Assembly: GCA_002418185.1 (NCBI GenBank)
Contig: DIDN01000018.1
Coordinates: 1 to 22,210 of the forward strand
Reading direction: 5' to 3'
Length of the DNA: 22,210 nucleotides
DNA from: Deltaproteobacteria bacterium UBA5799
Lineage (GTDB): Bacteria > Desulfobacterota > GWC2-55-46
A program made the translations under genes and the position numbers. The notes under the pieces were generated by a model. The model was not told the origin of the DNA and searched no databases. It was given only the letters and a program-made list of their open reading frames with translations. This document shows, piece by piece, positions 6,042 through 14,419 of the stretch (positions are counted from its first letter, which is position 1; each line of letters begins with the position of its first letter).

Positions 6042-6944
6042 ATGAGAACTGATGACAAGGGCTTTACGCTCCTCGAGCTTATCATAGCAATGGGCATCCT
6101 CGGGCTTGTCACGGCCGCGGTATTCTCGGTCTATAACACCCAGCGCAAGGTCGCATACATCGAGACGGACGTCGCAGACGTGCAGCAGAACCTGAGGCTC
6201 GCCGTCCAGAGCATCCTCAAGGACCTGAGAATGGCCGGGTTCATGCTCCCGGACGGGGAGATTCCCCTTGAATCCGCGGTGGACGGGACCGGTCCCGCGG
6301 CAAGCGACCTGCTTGCGATAAATACGGCCGCCGCGAAGGGGGCCGCATGCAGGATAGACGCGGACCTGACAGTTGACCTCTTGTCAGGGGCCGCCTTTGC
6401 GCTCGCGGTATCGTCCGAGCGCGACCTCGAGGGATTCGCCCCGGGCGATTCGGTCAGGATACTCAGTCCCGGCGAGCGGGCGCAGCCCGCGGACACAGCG
6501 TATACGGTAGTCTCGAAGAACGCCGCGGTCCCGAGCATGACTTTAAGCCCGCAGTCCGACGGGGGCACCGTGGATCTCAAAAGAGGTTTTATCATCGCCA
6601 GGACAGGGGAGTCCCTGCCAGACACCTTCCCGAATACCGTGAGGTATTGCCTGGGGCCTGCCGCCGGGTGCGCGCCGGACGTAGCTTGTCCCGCAGGACT
6701 CTGCCTCATGAGGATAGTGAACGGGGAGCCCTCCGAAAATTCGATAGTGGCCACCAACATAGGAGATCTGCAGTTCCGCTATGTCGTCGACGGGACCACG
6801 GTCGAGAGCTCGGCGCCGGCAGACCTGTCAGTAGTAAGGGATGTGAGGATAACGATATCGGGCGAGACCGTGGAGACTGCGCCGCTTTCAGGCGCGCCGA
6901 AGACCAGGGAGATCGCGGCAATCTCAAGGATAAGGAACAGGTGA
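6042..6944 (+). CDS. pilW: Type IV pilus minor pilin, PilW-like
   Basis: A 300-residue prepilin with leader MRTDDKG and mature N-terminus FTLLELIIAMGILGLVTAAV (Gly -1, Phe +1, Glu +5). The PilW-type continuation VQQNLRLAVQSILKDLRMAG follows at about residues 46-65. The rest is a Cys-containing beta-rich globular domain (CLGPAAGC and AGLCLMRI near residues 203-225) suited to periplasmic disulphides. It lies between pilV and pilX in the standard order and is only two bases from the pilX ATG. Its role is in the pilus-tip priming complex with PilV, PilX and PilY1. Confidence 0.88.
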   Translation: MRTDDKGFTLLELIIAMGILGLVTAAVFSVYNTQRKVAYIETDVADVQQNLRLAVQSILKDLRMAGFMLPDGEIPLESAVDGTGPAASDLLAINTAAAKGAACRIDADLTVDLLSGAAFALAVSSERDLEGFAPGDSVRILSPGERAQPADTAYTVVSKNAAVPSMTLSPQSDGGTVDLKRGFIIARTGESLPDTFPNTVRYCLGPAAGCAPDVACPAGLCLMRIVNGEPSENSIVATNIGDLQFRYVVDGTTVESSAPADLSVVRDVRITISGETVETAPLSGAPKTREIAAISRIRNR

Positions 6945-6946
6945 GC

Positions 6947-7396
6947 ATGGAGACCGAAACGATATCAGGTAACGAGCGCGGAATGGCCCTGGTAATAGCA
7001 CTTATCGCGCTTTTCCTCATGAGCGTACTGGGGGGGATAGTCTTTACTTCGTCCAACTCGGAGATACTCGGCGCGAAGAACTACAAGGTGATGAACGAGT
7101 CGCTCTATGCCGCCGAGAGGGGGGTGGAATACGCCAAAAGCGACCCGGCCATATATGAAGCCGTGGGCACTGGCTCCCTCGACATACCGGTCGGGGGCGT
7201 GAGCCTCGAATCCGGGGCGAGCGACGCCTCAGGGACGGTCGAATACCTGATGCGCGGCAACCCGCCGAGGGGCTCAGGGATGGACGCGACCGAATTCGAG
7301 GCCAACTATTTCGCAGTGAACGTTGAAGGCGCCGGACCGCTCAACTCGAGAACGGAGATAGAGATTAATGTCGCAAGGGTCGTCCCTAAAAATTAG
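6947..7396 (+). CDS. pilX: Type IV pilus minor pilin, PilX-like
   Basis: A 149-residue protein. The N-terminus ERG-MALVIALIALFLMSVLGG followed by the AAERGVEYA segment is characteristic of PilX. As is usual in the PilX/GspK branch, the +5 Glu is missing. ATG 6947 lies 2 bases after the pilW stop, with AAGGA shortly upstream; longer in-frame starts would fall inside pilW. The 3' end overlaps pilY1 by 29 bases, so translation is probably coupled. PilX is thought to bridge the minor-pilin complex to PilY1. Confidence 0.85.
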   Translation: METETISGNERGMALVIALIALFLMSVLGGIVFTSSNSEILGAKNYKVMNESLYAAERGVEYAKSDPAIYEAVGTGSLDIPVGGVSLESGASDASGTVEYLMRGNPPRGSGMDATEFEANYFAVNVEGAGPLNSRTEIEINVARVVPKN

Positions 7397-10300
7397 CCTC
7401 GCCTTCCTCGTTCTCCTCGTCTCCTCGCACCTGGCGGCGCCGGTCTCATCGGCACTCGACCAGTATCCCGGGGACACGGTCATCTACGGCGCGACGAGCG
7501 AGACACTTGAGCCGAACGTCCTTATCATACTCGACAACTCCGGGAGCATGGACGAGGACATAGTATCCGGCGACCCTTACGACCCGGCTACCGTCTACCC
7601 GCCCGGAAACGGCTGCCAGGGGCAGCCGTGCGAGACTAACAGGGTGTACAGGTGGAGGGCCATAGAAGGGAAGTGGACCAACTACATAAGCGACGTGAAC
7701 AACATTAGCTGCAACTCCGCGAGGAACGCACTCCTTGAGAGCGGGCTCTACCAGGGGCGGCTCCGGACCAATGGCGCCTGCACCAGGACCACCGGGAGCT
7801 TCGCGCTCGGGAACTACATAAACTGGCTTACGGCCAGCGGCGGGGAGCGCTCCAAGATGGAAGTCGCGCAGGAGGTGCTCTCAAGCCTCGTAAACACCAC
7901 CTCGGGCGTAAAGTTCGGCCTCATGCTCTTCAACCAGTCCAACGGCGGGCACATGGCAGGCGTGGGCGACAGCTACGGGCACGACGGCTACGACGCTTAC
8001 GTAAAGGAGATGGACGAGATATTCTCCGGCACGACCACCAACAGGACCGCCCTCGTGAACACCATAAATAATGTCGAGCCGAGCACCTGGACCCCGCTCG
8101 CCGAGACCATGTTCGAGGCCATGAGATATTACCAGGGCGAGAGGACGGCCTTCAACGGGAGCTACGTCTATTCGAGCCCGATACAGTACAGCTGCCAGAA
8201 GAACTACATAATACTCATAAGCGACGGCATGTCCACCGAGGACAGGAGCCCTGTATTGAGGACCATATGCAACGAAGGCGACTGCGACGGCGACGGATTC
8301 GAGCCCGACAACGACCCGGACAAGGTATATGACTACCAGGGTTCGGACTACCTGGACGACGTTGCCAAATACATATACGAGACAGACCTTCTGCCCGATA
8401 CCGGTGAGGAGAGGACCTTGGGCAGGCAGTACGCGATTACCTACACGATAGGCTTCGGGCTCGCCGGGGTGCAGTACGCGGAAGAGCTCCTGGAGGAGAC
8501 GGCGTATAACGGAGGCGGAGAGTACTACTCCGCGGATTCGACCGCGGGCCTGAGCGAGTCCCTGAGGCGGATACTCTCGAACATCGTCGAGGACAACACC
8601 TCTTTCGTCGCGCCCGTCCTCCCTGTAAGCCCCGAGAACCGCACCTATTCCGGAAACCGCATATACATGGGCTTTTTCAAGCCGAAGAACAAGGCCTTCT
8701 GGAGCGGCAACCTCAAGAAATTCGGGCTGGACTCGGAAGGGGACGTGGTGGACAGATACGGCGCCCGTGCAACTAATTCCGACGGGAGCCTGAGGGAGAA
8801 CTCCGTCTCGTTCTGGAGCCCTGGCCCGGACGGCGGCGAGGTCGAGCGCGGCGGGGCCGGCGAGGTCCTCATGAACAGGACCGACCCGAGGAACATTTTC
8901 ACCTATACCGGGTCGAGCGCAAACCTCACCGACACTACGAACCTCTTTTCTGCCTCCAACGCGGAAGTTAGCGCAGCCATGCTCGGGCTTCCGGACGACA
9001 TTGAGAGGGGCCGTCTGATAAATTACGTGCACGGATACGACTCTTACGACGAGGACGGGAACGGCATGACCGACGAGAAGAGGGGCTGGATAATGGGAGA
9101 CGTGCTCCACTCCAAGCCCCAGGTCGTGAACTATGACAGGTACTCGCATCTCGACGAGGACAACTGCGGCGTGAACGAGTCCATCGTCCTGGTCGGGGCG
9201 AACGACGGCATGCTCCACGCATTCAACGACTGCGACGGGAGCGAGAAGTGGGCCTTTATCCCGCCCGACCTGCTCCCCAATCTCAAGCACATGCCCGCCG
9301 CTGTCCACACCTATTACGTTGATTCCTCCCCGGTGGCGTACACCTTCGACGCGAACGGCGACGGCAGGATAGACGCGGGCAGTGACATGGTCATAGTCGT
9401 ATTCGGGGAGCGGAGGGGAGGCGGCTACTATTACGCTCTGGACGTGACCGACCCGGACGCGCCCGAGTTCCTCTGGAGGATAAGCTCGACCGAGAGCCCG
9501 TCCGGCGTCAATACCGAATACTCCGAGCTTGCGGAGACATGGTCGGAGCCGGTCTTCGCAAGGATACGGATTAACGTCGCCGGGGTTGTCAAGAAGAAGG
9601 TCGCGGCCTTCATCGGCGCCGGATACGACAACCTGGCCGAGGACGTAGAGCCTGCGGGCGCATCCACGACAGGAAGGGGCATGTACGTCGTAGAGGTCGC
9701 GGATGTCACTACCCCGGGCTCGATAAGCATTTCGCGTGGCGGCTGGAAGATATGGGGCAACACCAGCGCGGACGACGCGGGCATGGCAAGGTCCATGCCT
9801 TCGCAGATGGTCGTCCTTGACGTCAACGGCAACGGGTATGCGGATACCGTGTATGCCGGCGACCTTGCCGGAAACATATGGCGCTTCAGCCTCGATTCCA
9901 CTCTCACATCCTCGTGGGACGGAGAGAAGATATTCAGCTCGGGCGGGGGGAGGAAGATTTTCTACAAGCCTTCCGTGGCGCTCGAGCCGGGCTACGAGCT
10001 CCTATTCTTCGGCACGGGCGACCGCGAGCACCCGCTCTCTACGGATATTTCCGACAGGCTCTATGCGGTTAAGGACACCGGGCAGGCGAGCGCGAGGACC
10101 AACGGGGACCTGCTGGACGCGACGGATGTCGACTACGTGGACATGGGTAGCGCGTACGGGTGGTACATAGACCTTGAGAGCAGCGGGGAGAAGGCCCTTG
10201 CAGGGGCCGCCGTCTTCGGCAAGGTGGCCTATTACACGACCTACGAGCCTGCTTCCACGACGGGCGTCTGCTCGACCGACAGCAGCGGCACCTCAAGGCT

Positions 10301-10577
10301 CTACGCTCTCGACTATCTCACGTCCGCCGCGGCCTACAACTACAACCCGTACAATGACCCCGTCCCGGACGGCGATGAAGGCGATGAAGGAGTGGAGGCT
10401 ACCAGGGACAGCAGCGACAGGTCGAAGGTCATTGGCTCGGGCATCGCCTCGGGTATCGTGACCTCGGTCGGCCCCGGGGGGTTCTCGGCCCTTATAGGCT
10501 CGGGCGGGGCCATAATAAAGCCCGAAGTGAAAGAGAGCGGGTCGAGCATACCCCTTTACTGGAGAGAGGTGCGCTGA
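7368..10577 (+). CDS. pilY1: Pilus tip adhesin/assembly factor PilY1
   Basis: A 1069-residue exported protein. It has a signal peptide (1-~29, ending PVSSA) and then a von Willebrand A-like domain with the metal-site motif D56-N-S58-G-S60. The C-terminal half carries the PilY1 hallmarks: GDVLHSKPQVV, VGANDGMLHAFND, GERRGGGYYYALDV and the beta-propeller segment AGDLAGNIWRFSL. Acidic loops of calcium-binding type start at D305 (DCDGDGFEPDND), D561 (DEDGNGMTDE), D661 (DANGDGRID) and D818 (DVNGNGYAD); the last matches the calcium loop known from Pseudomonas PilY1, which controls pilus extension and retraction. The start overlaps pilX by 29 bases and no later Met gives a signal peptide. Its stop shares one base with the next start (TGATG). 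Confidence 0.93.
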   Translation: MSQGSSLKISLAFLVLLVSSHLAAPVSSALDQYPGDTVIYGATSETLEPNVLIILDNSGSMDEDIVSGDPYDPATVYPPGNGCQGQPCETNRVYRWRAIEGKWTNYISDVNNISCNSARNALLESGLYQGRLRTNGACTRTTGSFALGNYINWLTASGGERSKMEVAQEVLSSLVNTTSGVKFGLMLFNQSNGGHMAGVGDSYGHDGYDAYVKEMDEIFSGTTTNRTALVNTINNVEPSTWTPLAETMFEAMRYYQGERTAFNGSYVYSSPIQYSCQKNYIILISDGMSTEDRSPVLRTICNEGDCDGDGFEPDNDPDKVYDYQGSDYLDDVAKYIYETDLLPDTGEERTLGRQYAITYTIGFGLAGVQYAEELLEETAYNGGGEYYSADSTAGLSESLRRILSNIVEDNTSFVAPVLPVSPENRTYSGNRIYMGFFKPKNKAFWSGNLKKFGLDSEGDVVDRYGARATNSDGSLRENSVSFWSPGPDGGEVERGGAGEVLMNRTDPRNIFTYTGSSANLTDTTNLFSASNAEVSAAMLGLPDDIERGRLINYVHGYDSYDEDGNGMTDEKRGWIMGDVLHSKPQVVNYDRYSHLDEDNCGVNESIVLVGANDGMLHAFNDCDGSEKWAFIPPDLLPNLKHMPAAVHTYYVDSSPVAYTFDANGDGRIDAGSDMVIVVFGERRGGGYYYALDVTDPDAPEFLWRISSTESPSGVNTEYSELAETWSEPVFARIRINVAGVVKKKVAAFIGAGYDNLAEDVEPAGASTTGRGMYVVEVADVTTPGSISISRGGWKIWGNTSADDAGMARSMPSQMVVLDVNGNGYADTVYAGDLAGNIWRFSLDSTLTSSWDGEKIFSSGGGRKIFYKPSVALEPGYELLFFGTGDREHPLSTDISDRLYAVKDTGQASARTNGDLLDATDVDYVDMGSAYGWYIDLESSGEKALAGAAVFGKVAYYTTYEPASTTGVCSTDSSGTSRLYALDYLTSAAAYNYNPYNDPVPDGDEGDEGVEATRDSSDRSKVIGSGIASGIVTSVGPGGFSALIGSGGAIIKPEVKESGSSIPLYWREVR

Positions 10578-10918
10578 TGAAAGCCGCATTTTTGGTCCTT
10601 ATAGCCCTGCTCGCAATCAAACCTGCATGCAATGCGGAGGAGGGCCATGCCGATTACAGGTTCCTCAAAGGGGTCGTCAGCGGGTTTGACGGCCCGGGTT
10701 TCGTCTTGAACGAGCTGTACAAGGTGGTAATCACTTATGAGACCTCTTTTCATGACGCAACGGGAAAGGAGACCGCCTCTTACAACCTCGAAGAGCGAAA
10801 GAGGGTCTATGTGGAAGGAGTCCCTTACCCGGACGGGAGCGTCGAGGCTGAAAAGGTATACATACTGCCCGCAGGCAGGGAAGGGAACAAGAGGTATGAT
10901 TTCATGCAGTCGCCCTGA
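10577..10918 (+). CDS. Small secreted beta-rich protein in the pilus operon
   Basis: A 113-residue exported protein with a signal peptide (1-~20, ending ACNA). The mature part reads as a small beta-barrel: FLKGVVSGFDGPGFVLN, a central YNLEERKRVYVEGVPYPDGS, then VEAEKVYILP. This resembles OB-like DUF5666-type periplasmic domains, but I am not sure of the family. Its start overlaps the pilY1 stop (TGATG) and its end overlaps the next gene by 23 bases if that starts at 10896, so it is translationally coupled on both sides. Co-expression suggests it assists PilY1 or the pilus. It is not a standard pilus gene. Confidence 0.75.
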   Translation: MKAAFLVLIALLAIKPACNAEEGHADYRFLKGVVSGFDGPGFVLNELYKVVITYETSFHDATGKETASYNLEERKRVYVEGVPYPDGSVEAEKVYILPAGREGNKRYDFMQSP

Positions 10919-11813
10919 AGACACGTCCTTTATGGGCCGAATGTTCTTGCCGCTCCTTCTTCTGGCGCATTTGGCCGTCGCGTCGGGATGCAAAGACGCC
11001 GGCGCGCCCGGTGGTCAAAAGGCCCGGGCAGAGGAAAGCGAAAGCCCCGTTTCGGTCAGGCTCGCGCCTGAGCGCCCGGCGGCGGGGACTGATGTAAGGG
11101 CCCTCGTAAGCGGGCAGGCCGGAGAGGTCGAGTTCCTCTGGACGGTAAACGGCGAGGAGGTCTACGCCAGCGGCGACACGCTCGGGAAAGGCATGTTCCG
11201 GAAGGGCGATGTCATAAGCGTCACGGCATGGGCCGGGGGCATGGAGGCCTCGGATGAGACCGTGGCCGCCAACACGCCCCCCTCGGTTCTTTCCGTAAGG
11301 ATAAGGCCTGAAGTCATAAGCGCCGGCACCGGGATTTCGGCAGAAGCCGACGGGCACGACCCGGATGACGACCCGCTCCGCTATGATTTCGAGTGGCGCG
11401 TAAGCGGAGGACGCCATTACGGGGAGACCCTTCCCGGGGGGCACGTGAGGCGCGGAGAGGAAATTTCATTGAAGGTGGTCGCCTATGACGGCGATGACGA
11501 GAGCGAGCCCTTCGATGTCTCCGGCATCTCCGCGGCCAATTCGCCGCCCCGGTTCGCATCGACCCCGCCCGCGGAGTTCTCCGGGGCCTTCATCTACGAG
11601 ATGAGGGCGAATGACCCGGACGGCGACGAGGTAAGGTTCTCGCTCGTCAGGGGGCCTGAAAGCATGGTGCTGAACGGCAACAGGCTGGAATGGGAGGCCG
11701 GGGGCAGCGCCGGTGACGCCGAGGTCGTTCTGTCCGCGGAAGACGGCCACGGCGGAAGCGCGCTTCAGTCGTTCAGGCTCTCCATCGAAAGGGAGGACAA
11801 GGGTGCGGAATAG
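10896..11813 (+). CDS. Predicted lipoprotein with Ig/cadherin-like repeats
   Basis: About 305 residues. A hydrophobic signal (FLPLLLLAHLAVASGC) ends at Cys32, a tolerable but not ideal lipobox (Ala at -3). Three beta-sandwich-like units of ~85-90 residues follow, each with an N-S/T-P-P linker (ANTPPSV, ANSPPRF). Units two and three carry acidic motifs (DGHDPDDDPLRYDFEW, ANDPDGDEVRFSL) like calcium sites of cadherin-type or PKD-type domains. ATG 10896 has AAGGGA 9 bases ahead and overlaps the previous gene; ATG 10932 is an alternative with a poorer ribosome site. The prepilin gene after it starts inside its last codons. It is probably a periplasmic partner of PilY1 or the pilus; no exact family recognised. 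Confidence 0.7.
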   Translation: MISCSRPEDTSFMGRMFLPLLLLAHLAVASGCKDAGAPGGQKARAEESESPVSVRLAPERPAAGTDVRALVSGQAGEVEFLWTVNGEEVYASGDTLGKGMFRKGDVISVTAWAGGMEASDETVAANTPPSVLSVRIRPEVISAGTGISAEADGHDPDDDPLRYDFEWRVSGGRHYGETLPGGHVRRGEEISLKVVAYDGDDESEPFDVSGISAANSPPRFASTPPAEFSGAFIYEMRANDPDGDEVRFSLVRGPESMVLNGNRLEWEAGGSAGDAEVVLSAEDGHGGSALQSFRLSIEREDKGAE

Positions 11814-12270
11814 CGGGTACACCCTCGTGGAGACGATAATCGCCATCGCCATAGCCGGCGTGCTCGCGGCCATAGCGCTCCCGTCGCTTTATACGTGGTC
11901 TCAGTCGCTCAAATTCAAGGAGGCGGCATGGAGCATGCTTGCCGGTCTAAGGGACTGCAAGCAGCTGTCGATGTCCACTAACCTCGAGCACAGGGTGGAG
12001 CTGGACTTTTCCGCGAAGAGGTTCAGGCTGGCCAGGGGCGACCGCCCATCGGGCAGCACGGTCTGGACGCCCGTAAGGCAGTGGACCGAGCTGCCCGAAA
12101 GCGCGAATTACGCGAGCGGAGACGCCTGCGGAACGAGTGCCGGCCTCAACATCGTATTCAAGCCCAACGGCTCGGCACAGTCAACGACCCTCTGCATAAA
12201 GGACCCATACGCTACCGTAAGGTTCCGGGTGAACCTTAACGCTACAACCGGACGGGCCTCCATAGGCTGA
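11803..12270 (+). CDS. FimT/GspH-like minor pilin
   Basis: A 155-residue prepilin starting at GTG 11803, with GGAGG seven bases upstream and overlapping the lipoprotein stop by 11 bases. The leader VRNSG (initiator read as Met) is followed by YTLVETIIAIAIAGVLAAIALPSLY: Gly -1, Tyr +1, Glu +5. The segment at residues ~35-60 (AAWSMLAGLRDCKQLSMSTN) and the late FKPNGSAQSTTLCIKD fit the FimT/GspH family, including its usual late disulphide region. It is the last gene of the pilus operon. I see no terminator hairpin in the 190 bases after it. Confidence 0.83.
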   Translation: MRNSGYTLVETIIAIAIAGVLAAIALPSLYTWSQSLKFKEAAWSMLAGLRDCKQLSMSTNLEHRVELDFSAKRFRLARGDRPSGSTVWTPVRQWTELPESANYASGDACGTSAGLNIVFKPNGSAQSTTLCIKDPYATVRFRVNLNATTGRASIG

Positions 12271-12379
12271 GGCGTGCGGGCTCGCTCGATGCCCCTGCCG
12301 GCGTATTTTGAACAAATTTTCTGCAGGCGGTTCCCCGGCGCCTTAGGCGGCCATGGACGCCGCCCACGCCCCGTCCCGC

Positions 12380-12408
12380 TGGACTTTGCCAGCCTGCGTG
12401 GATATAAT
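12380..12408 (+). promoter_or_regulatory. Sigma-70 promoter of the acetyltransferase gene
   Basis: TGGACT (12380-12385), a 17-base spacer and a perfect TATAAT (12403-12408). Transcription would begin near 12415, which rules out the upstream in-frame ATG at 12353 and supports ATG 12461. Confidence 0.6.
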
Positions 12409-12460
12409 CAGCACTGACCCGTCCCCTTTCAACCGGACGGCAATTCCAGCCGGGGCGCAC

Positions 12461-13363
12461 ATGGTTCAAGAATGGTCGTTTGACGACGAAAAAGGGAAGG
12501 TCGCCTACCGGGCCGCGCGGCCCCGGGACCTGCCTGAAATGTCCGACGTCTTCCTCAAGGCCGCGGCGGACCTGTACTCCCGGAATAATATCTCCGCTCC
12601 GGTACCTCCCCGCCAGGCCGTTATCAGTGCATACGAGCACATACTCTCGACAGGCGTCTTCCACGCGGCGGAATCCGGCGGGCGAATAGTCGCCATCTCC
12701 GGCGCGGTCATAAGGGACCGTATCTGGTATCTCTCCGCATTCTGGGCGCTCCCTGAAATGCAGAGGCGGAAGATAGGGATGCCGGTCCTCAGGCTTGCAT
12801 GGGAAGCCGGCGTAAAGGCCGGGGCAGAGGTCTTTTGCACCTGGTCGTCTGTCGACCATACGGCGATGGCCTCCTATATGAAACTCGGGATGCTCCCGGG
12901 CTACCAGGTGCTCCTTTTTGAAGGCGTGCCCGTTGAGCTGCCCTCGCGGGCCGGCGGCAAATCCGAGCCGCTTGATAAACACCTCGCGATGGAGCTGGAC
13001 CAATCAGTGCGCGGCACGCGCCGTGAAGCGGACCATGAGCTTTGGACGGGGAGCCCGGATTTCCAGGGCAGGCAGGTGCGCCGGAATGGAGAATTCGCCG
13101 GCTATTACTACATAAGCCGGGGCGTGGTCGGCCCTGCCGCCTGGGCCGATCCGCGATCAGCCCGGGCCCTCCTGGAGCTTGCTTTCAATGAAGCTGCGGA
13201 AGGGTCCCCGAACGTCAGGCTGGCGATACCCGGCGTTAACCATTGCGCATTGAGGTTCGCCTTGGACGCAGGGCTCCGCCTCACAGGCTTCGCCCATTTC
13301 CTTACAACCGGGGCGCTCGGACGCATGGAACAGTACATCCCCTCGGGGCCGTCCCTTTACTGA
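12461..13363 (+). CDS. GNAT-family N-acetyltransferase, probably tandem domain
   Basis: A 300-residue cytoplasmic protein. The N-terminal ~150 residues form a GNAT domain: YRAARPRDLPEMSDVF (first strand and helix), an IVAISGAVI strand, WYLSAFWALPEMQRRKIGMPVL with the acetyl-CoA loop in the form Q-R-R-K-I-G, and CTWSSVDHTAMASYMKLGM (motif B). Residues ~185-290 look like a second, degenerate GNAT unit (GYYYISRGVVGPAAW, then PGVNHCALRFALDAGLRL). It would move an acetyl group from acetyl-CoA to an unidentified acceptor. It has its own promoter and is followed by a strong terminator, so it is a single-gene transcript unrelated to the pilus operon. Confidence 0.75.
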   Translation: MVQEWSFDDEKGKVAYRAARPRDLPEMSDVFLKAAADLYSRNNISAPVPPRQAVISAYEHILSTGVFHAAESGGRIVAISGAVIRDRIWYLSAFWALPEMQRRKIGMPVLRLAWEAGVKAGAEVFCTWSSVDHTAMASYMKLGMLPGYQVLLFEGVPVELPSRAGGKSEPLDKHLAMELDQSVRGTRREADHELWTGSPDFQGRQVRRNGEFAGYYYISRGVVGPAAWADPRSARALLELAFNEAAEGSPNVRLAIPGVNHCALRFALDAGLRLTGFAHFLTTGALGRMEQYIPSGPSLY

Positions 13364-13389
13364 ACTAGCTGAAAAGCCCGCTTCGGCCT

Positions 13390-13426
13390 AAAAAAAGGGC
13401 CGCACCGTGAGGTGCGGCCCTTTTTT
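13390..13426. terminator. Bidirectional rho-independent terminator
   Basis: A perfect 10-bp stem GGGCCGCACC/GGTGCGGCCC with a GTGA loop (13397-13420), flanked by seven A on the left and six T on the right. It therefore ends transcription of the acetyltransferase gene on the plus strand and of the convergent PilZ gene on the minus strand. Confidence 0.95.
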
Positions 13427-13452
13427 ACTCTTCGACAGGCCAGTGCGAGGGC

Positions 13453-14154
13453 TCAGGCCGGGCTCGGCGACCTCGAAAGGAAACTTTCTATCCTGGCGCC
13501 TGCTTCCGGCGCAAGTCCCTCGAACATGACTCCGATATTGAGCTTGTCACCGTCGCTCCCTATGTTCCTGACCCGCCCGGAAAGCTTGACCCTCTCGCTC
13601 GTCTCCGGGAAGTTCACGAGTATTTCGATAGCCGCGTTTACATGCATGAGCTTCCGGAGCAGTTCCCCGTTCCTGCCGGAAGTGCTTATTGAGCACTGGC
13701 ATCCCCTGGCGCTCAGGTCGACTATCAGCATGTCGATTATGTCGTTATTCAGCATGATCATCGCGGACAGGGCGCACTGGCGCCTGAGCTCGGGACGTAT
13801 CTTGAGCTCCTCGATCCTCTGCGGGAAGGAGAGGAACATCAGCTTGGAAGGGTTTGAGACGATATTCAGGATTTCCGTATTGAAGCTGTACACGGCGTCC
13901 TTTACCTGGAACTTGACGGTCACCGGGTTCCTTACCACGGTCTCGCTCCTGAACATGCCCATAAGGTCGTTCGGCGAGAGCTTGATGAGGAGGAAGCCTC
14001 CGACTTCGAAGCCGACAAGGACGCTCTTCAGCCGTATGTCGAGCTTCGGTATCTCGACTATCAGCGCCTCTCCGAGGCTGAGCCTCGGAGGGCGCGGCTC
14101 CGGTCCGGACGCGTGCCGGGCCGGAGGATTGCCGGAAGGCGGCTTTATGTCCAT
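13453..14154 (-). CDS. PilZ-domain cyclic-di-GMP receptor, YcgR-like
   Basis: A 233-residue cytoplasmic protein. Residues ~25-115 fit the YcgR-type N-terminal beta domain (GEALIVEI...VLVGFEVGGFLLIKLP-like strand pattern). Residues ~117-225 are a PilZ domain with the two cyclic-di-GMP signatures: R120-PEL-R124 (RxxxR) and D146-L-S148-A-R-G151 (DxSxxG). YcgR-like proteins bind cyclic-di-GMP and then act on flagellar motors or other surface machines. AAGGGGG lies a few bases before the ATG. The gene converges on the acetyltransferase and shares its terminator. Proximity to the pilus operon suggests, but does not show, a role in pilus or adhesion control. Confidence 0.8.
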   Translation of the reverse strand: MDIKPPSGNPPARHASGPEPRPPRLSLGEALIVEIPKLDIRLKSVLVGFEVGGFLLIKLSPNDLMGMFRSETVVRNPVTVKFQVKDAVYSFNTEILNIVSNPSKLMFLSFPQRIEELKIRPELRRQCALSAMIMLNNDIIDMLIVDLSARGCQCSISTSGRNGELLRKLMHVNAAIEILVNFPETSERVKLSGRVRNIGSDGDKLNIGVMFEGLAPEAGARIESFLSRSPSPA

Positions 14155-14362
14155 TTTGCCCCCTTTATTTCAAGCTGCCGAAACCTCTCCCGGTCACGGG
14201 CAGCTTTGATATCCGAATCGGCCTTCAACCCGCGTCCTGCGGGAGTGGACCTGGAGCCTTGAGAGGGCTGAATTGCCGGGATGTGGTTGTGAAAGAGCGG
14301 GTAGATGGTGATTACGAGTCCAACAAACTCCCCTCGAACGGCCACCTGCGGATTCCGTCGGG

Positions 14363-14391
14363 ACTATAACACGGCAGGGCACGCCTGAAAA
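14363..14391 (-). promoter_or_regulatory. Candidate sigma-70 promoter of the PilZ gene
   Basis: On the minus strand: TTTTCA (14391-14386), a 17-base spacer and TATAGT (14368-14363, 5 of 6 to consensus). It would give a leader of about 200 bases. The rest of the 14155-14419 gap shows nothing else I can support. Confidence 0.4.
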
Positions 14392-14419
14392 ACAAAAATT
14401 TTCGGTTTGCGCTATGGCC

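Noticed and set aside
7881..9308. A 475-codon minus-strand open frame inside pilY1
   Set aside because: Antisense to PilY1 domains, Val/Gly/Arg-rich with no recognisable motif; a by-product of codon bias.
14145..14345. A 66-codon minus-strand frame upstream of the PilZ gene
   Set aside because: It overlaps the PilZ start out of frame, has no ribosome site or family resemblance, and would sit in the leader of that gene.
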